A stretch of DNA of 64,000 bases from Micromussa lordhowensis (taxonomy: Eukaryota; Cnidaria; Anthozoa; Scleractinia; Lobophylliidae). The notes beneath the pieces were generated by a model. It was not told where the DNA came from. It made no database searches and was given only the letters and a program-made list of their open reading frames with translations. A program made the position numbers and the translations under genes. This document shows, piece after piece, positions 55,030 through 64,000 of this stretch. Position 1 is the first letter of the stretch, and each line of letters starts with the position of its first letter. Location of the stretch: contig OZ026598.1 in NCBI GenBank assembly GCA_964020085.1, positions 23,477,350 to 23,541,349 on the forward strand. The letters are read 5' to 3'.

Positions 55030-58000
55030 ATGGTCTCTTTCTTTGGATGTGGATTTGCTCGAGTTGCAGTCAAACGCAGTTTCATAAAATCAACTGGCAA
55101 AGTTGAGTATGACCACGACAACCGCTTGAGAAACTACCTAACACTATGTCAAGGACACCAAGAGCGATACGAGGTACACAAACATTCTTATGTCAAACGC
55201 TCCAAGAGCCCTGTACACCATTTTGGAAAATGGAAGCAAAAATCTGACAAGGATAAATACACAGAACATTTCAGCCCCAACAACTGGGAAAAGCTGACTG
55301 AATATGAAAAGCAGCAACACACTCGTACAAATTGCGAGGCTTGTGATGTTCATCCCTTTCCTTTCCAATCTTTATTTCCCATGTGGAATCAAAAAGAAAA
55401 CTCTATTACAAAACAAGGCATTCGCAAGAACATTAAGAGCCGCATTCTTAAACCATCATGCCGTGGAAACATGAAGGTAAAAAGGCTATTAAAACAGCTA
55501 CTTCACAGATTTATGAAAAATAAATACTCCATTTAAAAATATATTTGGGGTAACATTCGCAAAGGCAGAAACCACTGTTTCTGTGTTGGGTCTTGAAGAT
55601 AAAAAAATCACATGCTGAAAGGAAAAAGGAAAGGAGAAAAAAATCGACAGTTGACAAGAGCAGCATCCAGGAAAAATGGTCAGAAAAGGACTGCGACACC
55701 ATGCTTTCCACCAGACAGACCTACAGCCAGCGACAGGAGCAGCGGTTGTCACTTTTCATTGAAAGTCCAGAAGATACAGAACAAAGGGCCAGTAAAAGGA
55801 AGCGACAGGAAGATGAAGGCCAATGCAAGAAGAAAAGGCACTCTCCACGGCCAGAGGATCTTGACTTTGACAAAGATGGGCTCCTGGAAAAAGTTAATGC
55901 AATGAGGGATGGAGAAAGGGTAAGTAAAACATACATTGTAAAAAAGGTAAAGCCACAGTAATAAACTGCAATAAAAAAACACATATTTATTTAATAATAT
56001 ATAATCATAATCTTAATCATGAGAAATTGTAGAAAACACTGCTAAATCATAATCTTATAATTATTAGAAGATTATGATTATAATATACTTATTAGGGCAG
56101 TATTACTAACAGTTGGTGCCAGGTGAAACTGATGATAAATTGTTGCTAACTGTCATTACCCTGCAGCCAGAATCAATTAGTAACACACATATTTCAATAG
56201 AAAATAACAGGCCAGAGGCAAATTTAATTGGCAAAAAAGTTGAAAGGTGAATGCTTCTTTTCCAGATCAATTACTCGGAACTTGCCCGTCAATATGGTGT
56301 GATGGAAAAGACAAAACTGGGAAATATGGTTGTCAAGGAGTTCCTGGAAAGTAAAGGAGTACAGTTATCCAGATTCCAGCAGTTCAGACAAGAAAGACCA
56401 GCAGCCAGACAAAGAATAATCCGAATGCAGGGTGGAGAGATCTCAGTACCAGTTCCAAGAACAAACAAAGAAATAAGGGAAACTTTAATGGTAAGTACAG
56501 TGCAGTAAACTAAATATAAATGAATTTAAAAAGAACTTTTCTTTAATTTTTCACCCAGGATCCATAAATCTGTACATACTGAATTGTAGATGATACATGC
56601 AATGTATTTTAAAGACTTGTCATGATATGTACATAACTGTATATCTCGTAAAGATGTTGACCTCTTTGCCTTTTCACTAATTTTCAAGGTAGCTTTGTAC
56701 AGCTAATTTGTTTCATTTTGTAGAGCAAAATTGAAAGTGGAGAGTTTATTCTTGGTGAAATGATTGTCCCCCAGACATTCAAAAAGGTGTTGCTGACAAA
56801 GGAAGGCACTCTCAAGACTGAAACTTTTACTGTATCTGGCCGTAAGATCCCTCTCCTAGAGATAAGGACCCGAATGCTAAAAGAACAGGAATCCCTGGGT
56901 TTATTATGAATTCACAATGATGACTACTATACTGCCCTGACAGATGCTGAAGTCAGATCCAGACTTATTCACCTTGGTGAGGATGCCAATGCAGGGAAAG
57001 AAAGTGAATTGGAGTCTAAAGAGAGATTAAAAGCGATGGCAAGAGAGCGATACCTTATGATTTGGGGTGACAACTCAACCCTTCTCAAGCATGGTCACCT
57101 TCTACTGACAGTAAATTCAGTATATGATGAGGCCCTATATTACACAAATGAAGAAATGAAAGCAAAAGGCAAAGGAGACATTGATGTTCAGTCTATAGTT
57201 GAAAGACCCCAAGTTTATATTCTGGGGAGATGTGATTCCTCTGAAGTGGATCAGCTAGCCTACATTAATACCAGAAAGGCCTGTTTTGCAGAGTATGAAC
57301 ATTAAAATCACCACGTCAAATGGAGTTGAGATTACTGATGTGATGCGGTTTTTTTCATGGAGATGGCCCTGAACAACAATTTGAGGCTGGAGAACAAAAA
57401 GGGGAAGATGCTGGATGTGCAAGTTGTAGTGGTGATGCAAGAAACTACAAGGACCTTGCAGTTTCTCTCTCTAAACCTCACCTTACTCTCTCAGAACGGT
57501 TAAAGAAAGTTCTACAGGGGCCTGCTAGAAAAAATAGAAGGAATGCTGGTTTGAAGCCATTTATGTATCGTTTCCTGTTTTTTTATGCTAACATGATTGT
57601 AAACAAAAAAAATGAAGTGCTAAATAAAGAAAGTTGAAGTTGAAGTTAAAGATCTTCGCTTAGAAGAGTTGAGAAGTGAATGCAGAGCCTGAGGCCTTGA
57701 AACTGATGGACAAAAGAAGGACCATCAAGAAATTCTTAAAGAAGAGATTGGTGGAATTCAACGGGTGACAGCAATGATGTTCTTTGACCAAGAGAAAACA
57801 CTAGCAGACCTTGGTTTAGGTAGGCACTGCATACTGCCTATTACCAAAATTGTACACATAAACTAAGAGATAGGTCCAAAAAAATGATGTACAATCATGT
57901 AGACAGGACAGTATGGCATTGCTTTTTTCCTTGGCCTGTTCTGGGTATACTATAGGATGATATATTTTTGGGGAAGTTAACAGCAGTGATACATGTGTTC

Positions 58001-59065
58001 AAGTCGCTGTACTGTGTATTTAATTTACAAATGTAAAATGTTTACAAATGCATGGTATCTGTTACAAGTTCTGGTATATACAGTCAATAGAATTTTACAT
58101 AAAAATAATGACAAGTGGGCTGTTCAAAAGCATAACAATCTTGCAAATGTTACTTCAAACAGGAAACTATGAAGTCTTACCTACACAGCCTCTTCATGAT
58201 GTCAAGGAACACATTGCCAATGTTCTCACTGAGTTGCCTTCACACCTTGAAAAGGATGAAAAAATTGCATTTCAGGACGTCATTGAGTGTTCATTTGTTG
58301 GAAAGGAAAAGCTACGTGGCTGTGATTATCGACTTGCAGCTGTCATAGTGGCTCAATACTTAAGAGGTAACTAGGGTAACAGATTGACTAGCAGGAGACC
58401 TGGTGATATCATCACTCCAAGCCTGATCCGCCTTCAAGCTGAACAGAAGCTTGCAGACAGTATATCAGATCAGGAAAGTGCAAATGCAGATGACACAGCA
58501 GATCCGGAATGCCAGGAAGAATATCCTGACATGGCTAATCAAGGTGAAAGTGGGAAAGGCATTGATGAGGGAGAAAGTGAAGAAGAGATTCATTTAACAG
58601 GACTGGAAGAGATAGTAACATCTGTTGTGAAAGATCTGTCCATTGACTTCACTGACGATGAAGATTAGGATGATTATGAAGTTTCAGAGCCACAACCTCT
58701 TGCAGAAGCAAAAAGAAACCTCTCATTCTCTTACCAAATCTAGAAGTCCACAAGTGAAAAAAATCAAAACAAAACTCTGCACAAATATTGTGAAAATAGT
58801 TGGGGAGTAAGATTGCCTGTACAAACTGGACAATGCAAGACAAAACCTGAAAGAACATCCCACAAATGACTTTTACAAAAGAAATTATGAAAGCCTTCTT
58901 GCACCTGTTCAAACTCAAATACTAGCTCATCACACTGCTCTTAAGAAACAACACAAAGAATGGGAAAAACAATACTACCTCAGTCATGACTGTTCTGAAC
59001 CAAGCTTACAAGTCATAAGAAGAAACAAAGAGCAATATTCAATTTATAAAAATATGCTTGTGTGA
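55030..59065 (+). pseudogene. Decayed copy of an uncharacterised anthozoan multi-exon gene family
   Basis: Exons by splice sites: 55,030-55,476; 55,599-55,919; 56,266-56,490; 56,724 onward, all phase 0. Recognisable blocks: NYLTLCQGHQERYEVHK and WEKLTEYEKQQHTRTNCEAC in exon 1; a basic/acidic linker in exon 2; YSELARQYGVMEKTKLGN in exon 3; then SGRKIPLLEIR, HNDDYYTALTDAEVRSRL, SSEVDQLAYINTRKACF, DVMRFFHGDGPEQQFEAG, LPTQPLHDVKEHIANVLTEL, CDYRLAAVIVAQYLRG, and after 58,840 NDFYKRNYESLLAPVQTQIL. I associate this string of motifs with an abundant family in coral and anemone genomes of unknown function, probably mobile. Breaks: in-frame TGA at 56,907-56,909 and 57,690-57,692 (CGA would fit both), frameshifts near 57,296 and 57,345, and a retroelement tail inserted at about 57,566-57,650. 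Confidence 0.65.
57566..57650 (+). repeat. Retroelement 3' tail inserted in the pseudogene
   Basis: After the motif GLKPF the frame is broken by TTTCCTGTTTTTTTATGCTA, then AAATAAAGAAAGTTGAAGTTGAAGTT, a (GTTGAA)n tail typical of non-LTR elements. The gene frame resumes at DLRLEELRSECRA. Confidence 0.55.
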
Positions 59066-60540
59066 AGAAGTTTTAAAGTACAGGAAAATAACTGTTCACT
59101 TATGAACAAGCATAGCATTTCAAGATATGATTGCCTCTGTCCAGGCAAAATACATGTAAGCTCACAATGTAGGAGCATCAACGATATAAATTATACAATT
59201 GCAATATTATATAACAGTTAATTTAAATTGACATTGTTGATGAAAAACCAAATCATAATAACATTATGCTAGGAATATAACAGAGTAAAACAATTTGGGA
59301 CAAAGGTTTTTCATGGCACACACATAGAGCTGTTATAATTTGGAAGAAAGGTTTAACGTGTACATGGCACATATGCAGCTATAAAATTCAAATATACATT
59401 CAGATATACATTTTACTAAACATTTTAAACATAATGATATAGAACTATTTCTTTGATGTGTCTCTCAAACTCACATAACCTTAACTAAGTGGCTGTTAAG
59501 TTAGAAAGAGCATGTACAATTAATAGAAAAGAAAAAAAAAACAACTCTTATGATTATTTATCCACTTCATACTGACATTGTATTTTTTATGAATTCATAT
59601 ATTCATGTAAAACCAAACAATTTTACTTCCATGCATCAAAAACTAAATTCCTTTTAGACGCAAGCCTCCTCGGAGTTCTGGTGTGTTTTCTGTTGACCCA
59701 ATATAAAATTTTCCCAACCAAACTTCATATGACCAGACACGGCTACTAAGGAGAAGTAACAACCGCATCTTACATTTCGGTCGGCGGTCCAATACGATCT
59801 TTAGTTTCCGAAACGGGTAATCTAAATACGAAAACGATCACTTAAACGAATTAAAACTAAATGTCCATCACTTGGATTACCGAGCAAGCAAGACTTCATG
59901 TAGCTCGCGGAGGCACATGGTATAAAGGTCATTTCTGTACGTTTGAAAGCTTAATATGCGTAAGTATTTCAAAACTTCAAGTAATAAAACAATGCTTACC
60001 TTAATTGCCTCTATCATCTTTGTTTTTCCAATCAATGATTGTCAATAAAAACAGGATATAAGAAGTAGAGAGTTCGTAATCCCGAAAAAATACAAAAACA
60101 TGGCTACTCCGTAGATAGCGCTCAGCAGACTACTTGCAGCCTTCGGCCGCCATTTTGTTTCATATTGCTTCGGTTCGCTGCTAGTTCCCAGGACTCTTTG
60201 TGTTTCGGAAAGCCTGTGCAACCCGGCCAACCTTGCCTTAATTTTCCTGAGTACGTGTATATATTATTATCAATAAAGTTCAAGTTCAAGTTCAAACAAA
60301 TACCACCTTTTTTGCATGGTATTTGCGTGTAATATATATTTCAATGTCATGGTTTAGCAAATGTATGTGTACAGTGTAGTTCAATATGTTGTATCAGCTC
60401 ACACCTTTGTACTGTATTGAATACTACATTGTGGGCCCTTGTGTCAAGATACTGTATTGTTACAGGCATACTTTTTGTCCGTTGGCCCTTTCTAGAGTTT
60501 GAAGTTCTTTGTTCATTAACAGTTATGGCCACGATCTAGT
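59066..60540. other. Gene-free region with a retroelement tail
   Basis: AT-rich. Near 60,265-60,295 is ATCAATAAAGTTCAAGTTCA with a (GTTCAA)n tail, the 3' end of a non-LTR element. Nothing else recognised. Confidence 0.5.
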
Positions 60541-60604
60541 CTCTCCCTTTGACTTGATCCAACTCAAAAGATGGGGATAGACATCATCAGTTGGAGACAG
60601 AGGA

Positions 60605-61683
60605 TTGGAGCATACACACTCCACTCTGCAACAAGCCCAACTAGACACACGGTACGCAAGACCAAACCCACATCAAGAAATCTCGTCACAACGAGAAACA
60701 ACAAAGATACAAGTTTTCTTTACATTTTTTTCATTATTTATTCTCATCTCCGCTGGAATACACCTTTTAGCCCTACAGCACAGGACCCATCAAACTCCAA
60801 GAAGTGTAGAGGGCTACACATATGAAGTTCATCCGACCTTTGGTAAACAAACCAAATCTTTCCTCTGCTACGCTTCTACCTCTTACATGGAACAGTGTAA
60901 CGCCATAAGTTGTCATTCCACCACACTTCTTCTCATTGCTCAGAGTATGGAGATGTTCACCCCAATCCTGGACCGACTGCGATTCATATCATAAGAGACT
61001 TAACTACCCCTCATCAACGCAAGCTATTCAACAACGCGAAACGTCTTCAACTAAAAGTTACCCGTTATGAACACCATATTTCAAATTACAATTATTATCG
61101 GACACACAAGATTATCCCAAAGGGGCTCTCTATTAAATGTAGACTCTCATTTGCAACTTATGATGAACATTTCACTCGAGGCTGGACTTCATTTCTTAGG
61201 AAAACGTCATTTCAGATGATGAACTTACTTAACCAAACATATCACGAACACTGCAGAAAAACCGAAATCAAACTTAGAGATTCGCTCGAACAGCTGAAAT
61301 CTGCCTGTCCTGCTGCCACTTTTACAAACATTATGGAATTCCTCAAAGCTACTATTACTGAACTCTGCAACACTTTAGAATCTAGGCGCTGTAAGAAAAG
61401 GACCCTTAACGGTAAGAACACTTCCCCACAGGCTTTGCATTCACATAACAGGATCATCACCAACAGTAACGAAACTGACAATGACCCACACCTATCACTA
61501 CAGCCACTACCCTTCACGCCAATCACAACACACCTCATCCGCACAAACGTCGCCGCAGACGCAGACTTAACACACCTACTACAAGATTCTGGAGGAGAAA
61601 CAATCACAACATCCAACTTGACACCAACTCTGTCATTAATGTTAGCAATATCACTCTTTCACACGACGAGACACAACTACTAG
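60605..61683 (+). pseudogene. Penelope-like element N-terminal region with 2A-like motif
   Basis: A hydrophobic stretch (QVFFTFFSLFILISAGIHLL, from about 60,708) is followed by HSTTLLLIAQS in one frame, then GDVHPNPGP in the next, about 60,950-60,980; a one-base shift separates them. GDVHPNPGP resembles the 2A ribosome-skipping consensus DxExNPGP, except for His at the Glu position. Downstream is a basic, helical region (KLFNNAKRLQLKVTRYEHHI), a Cys-rich motif and a Ser/Thr-rich linker. The frame is lost near 61,615 just before the RT domain. Confidence 0.6.
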
Positions 61684-61706
61684 CTCGGGAACTTACATTT
61701 TGCCCC

Positions 61707-62672
61707 ATGCCACGACAGATAGACTGGAACGAAGTCCGAGCTGACATTAACAAGTTCTCCCGATGCATGCGTTTATTGGAATATTTCCACGACTTTCCTA
61801 CTCAGATCGACCATAATCCTTTCCACATCAAAGGCACCTGGACACCTCCTCAACATAGGGACACAGCTTTGGACGCTTATATCAGTGCAGTAGAGCATGA
61901 CATCCTCAACCTAACACCCAAACCAGTACGTGACAACCTGACGACACGCAAACGTCACGCCCTTAAACAACTACGCCGACGCACTGACATAATAATCAAA
62001 GCAGCAGACAAAGGATCCGGTACAGTTCTCATGGACCGCGACTGGTACATTAACGAATGCGTACGACAACTTAACGATACTAAGTTCTACAGATGCCTTG
62101 ACACTGACATTACTAGTGACATCCAAACACGTGTAGAATTCTACATTAAACGACTGCACACAGATGGCTTCATTGACTACAAAACTAAACAATTTCTCAT
62201 ACAGACTGATCCCAAACCAGGTAGATTCTACATTCTACCTAAAATACACAAACATGGTAACCCAGGACGCCCCATTGTTTCAAGCAATGGTCACCCCACC
62301 GAATGCATCTCTCAGTTCGTTGACTACTATCTCAAACCTCTGGTCCATAAAACAGCATCTTTAATCAAAGACACTACACATTTCCTCAACAAGCTTGACC
62401 AACTTGGACGCTTACCTAGTAACGCTATCCTTGTCACTCTAGACGTTTCATCACTTTATACCAACATTCCACACAATGAAGGCATTGATCCTTGTCGACA
62501 TTATCTCAATACCCGTGACCAGGCTACCTCCACCGTACACACTGAGAATGTCTGCGACCTCATCAGGATGATCCTTACCATGAACAGTTTTGAATTCAAC
62601 GACACCTTCTACATCCAAACACACGGCACAGCCATGGGAACACGCTCCATCAGACCCTCCATCATACGCTAA
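61707..62672 (+). pseudogene. Penelope-like reverse transcriptase, N-terminal two thirds
   Basis: Motifs in order: DIIIKAADKGSGTVLMDRDW, FYILPKIHKHGNPGRPIVSS, ILVTLDVSSLYTNIPHNEGI (catalytic Asp) and THGTAMGTR. These are diagnostic of Penelope-like RTs. The frame breaks right after GTR where a 14-bp direct duplication, CATCATACGCTAAC, occurs at about 62,663-62,690. The remainder continues in another frame. Confidence 0.88.
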
Positions 62673-62689
62673 CCATCATACGCTAACCT

Positions 62690-63592
62690 ATTCCTCGCCA
62701 AATTTGAGACAGACGCACTTACACATGCACCGCACCACCCACACACCTGGTGGCGCTCCATAGATGACATTTTCATGATCTGGACCAACACAGAAGACGA
62801 ACTACGCACTTTTATAACTTACCTCAACATCATTCAACCCATTCAGCGACATCTACTTTTCTCGACATCAAGGTCTCACTTAGCCAGTTTGGCAAAGTTG
62901 AGACCGATCTCTATACTAAACCTACAGACAAACACCAATACCTTCTACAATCATTGTGTCACCCTCTACATACTAAACAAGCTATTCCATTCAGCCTCGC
63001 TCTCCGATTACGACGCATATGTTATTCCGACGAAAGCTTCACATTACGCGCCAATGAACTCATCCAATACCTTAACAATCATGGATACAACCTCTCTTTT
63101 CTCAAAAGAGAAATCCAACGAGTTCATGCAATCACATGCAATGAAACACTCAAACCCAGTCTGCCTACCACAAACCAACCCAGTCGCGTTCTGCTTGTTA
63201 TGACATACAATCCTGCCCTTCATTCTGTATCAAGTATCATACAAAGACACTTTAAAATCCTTTTGTCTTCCCCACGATGCAACAACCTCTTTCAAACCAC
63301 ACCTCTTGTTGCTTTCCGACGAACCGTCAGATCTAAATTACGAACTGATAAACAAACTAACGTCACCAAGGGATCCTTTTGTTGTGGCAAAAATTGCATC
63401 ACTTGCCGCTATATCACCGACGCCTGTACAAATTATACTTTTTCTGCCACTGGGGAAATGAGAACCATTCATGATCATATCGACTGCAACTCTAAAAATC
63501 TTATTTACATGATACATTGTCTACGTTGCAACAAACAGTACATAGGTGAAACGAAAAGACGACTTAAAGACCGGTTTAATGAACACCGATGA
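62690..63592 (+). pseudogene. Penelope-like RT C-terminus and GIY-YIG endonuclease
   Basis: After the duplication the frame reads SIDDIFMIW (second catalytic Asp pair) to about 62,830, then shifts to FLDIKVSLSQFGKVETDLYT. It stays open through FCCGKNCITCRYITDAC (Cys motif typical of the Neptune-like branch) to LIYMIHCLRCNKQYIGETKR and LKDRFNEHR, the GIY-YIG nuclease core. A TGA follows EHR at 63,590; CGA would fit there too, but the downstream frame is short. Confidence 0.85.
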
Positions 63593-63599
63593 CCAGTAG

Positions 63600-64000
63600 A
63601 CAGACCCACCCTCCTCCTCTCTTTCACATTGAGTTTTTGTCTAAGAGAGAACAATGAAAACCTCTAGTTTTGGTGTCTCGGGCTTGTTTCTGACTAGGTA
63701 GATATAATATTGGGCAATGAGTAGGTAATGATTAAAACTGTGAAAGCTGGTGAATTCTGCATTGTAACCATACAAAATTTCAGTAGCACCGGGAATTATC
63801 TTTTCAGAACACTTAGATTCTACCAATTTATGACACCCTTCCAGATTAGATTAATGACACGACAAGTGAAAGGTAGTTTCATTTGAGAACTTCTATTCCT
63901 CACATAAGGTGAAGTTTTAATCTTCATTTTTTAAAGGCTTATATTGGTTGGAATAATAATTATTTTGCAGACCCATTGACAGCTTACAGGGTTTTTCAAG
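63600..64000. other. No feature recognised
   Basis: AT-rich sequence after the Penelope-like element. Nothing coding or repetitive was recognised. Confidence 0.4.

Larger units (their letters stand above)
60540..63600 (+). mobile_element. Penelope-like element (RT plus GIY-YIG), frameshifted
   Basis: Plus-strand pieces in several frames together give an N-terminal region with a 2A-like motif, a Penelope-type reverse transcriptase and a C-terminal GIY-YIG endonuclease preceded by Cys motifs. At least four frame breaks: about 60,950, about 61,615, about 62,660-62,690 and about 62,830. The exact ends and any pseudo-LTRs were not found. A retroelement tail at 60,265-60,295 lies just upstream and may be the insertion point. 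Confidence 0.8.

Noticed and set aside
61242..61616. Minus-strand 124-codon frame
   Set aside because: Shadow of the plus-strand Penelope-like coding region.

Overview
The window looks like nuclear DNA of an anthozoan cnidarian, most likely a stony coral. This is inferred from AT-rich sequence, short phase-0 introns, DUF7869-type genes, a BEL/Pao element, a Penelope-like element, many MITEs and a large uncharacterised gene family that I associate with corals and anemones. No conserved housekeeping gene, rRNA or stand-alone tRNA was seen; almost everything is mobile or derived from mobile DNA.

Layout. (1) About 1-35,460: one giant composite element. Two arms of about 4.8 kb in inverted orientation (302-11,568 and 29,776-34,569, with weaker homology further out at about 180-300 and 35,340-35,460) flank an 18.2 kb unique core. 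Each arm carries an array of about 21-22 copies of a 53-bp satellite. The left arm was later hit by a 6 kb BEL/Pao retrotransposon (3,962-9,939, TSD CACGG, LTRs with one visible mismatch) and by a 572-bp MITE (2,584-3,155). The core holds two divergent, intron-rich genes separated by about 134 bp. The minus-strand gene (12,874-19,674, 12 exons, about 793 codons) is a DUF7869-type protein with RNase-H/DDE-like motifs and is the candidate transposase. The plus-strand gene (19,809-29,801, about 18 exons, nearly all phase 0) encodes an unknown acidic, lysine-rich, coiled-coil-like protein, and one of its exon pairs has been tandemly multiplied. The last codons of this gene lie inside the right arm. 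A 32-33 bp direct repeat sits in the shared promoter, and a three-copy array in an intron of the DUF7869 gene shares the core TTATTAATCGTAC with the arm satellite.

(2) 35,460-40,560: LINE fragment, an unknown three-exon gene (36,415-39,026) hit by a tRNA-derived SINE, and a TTAA-flanked piggyBac-like MITE.

(3) 40,590-52,971: a decayed hAT-like gene with a coding minisatellite at its 5' end. It is split by a second DUF7869 element of about 9 kb (about 42,555-51,515) carrying an intact, intronless 668-codon DUF7869 gene and a three-exon BEN-domain gene with one premature TGA. Its ends carry clustered GCACGC motifs.

(4) 53,000-59,070: foldback DNA and a decayed copy of an uncharacterised anthozoan multi-exon gene family.

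(5) 60,540-63,600: a frameshifted Penelope-like element with RT and GIY-YIG domains and a 2A-like motif.

A recurring theme is in-frame TGA stops where CGA (Arg) would fit, in three unrelated elements, which suggests CpG deamination of silenced mobile DNA. The strongest candidate for an undescribed system is the giant satellite-armed DUF7869 element. All gene models are read by eye from splice signals and reading-frame phase; no search was run.
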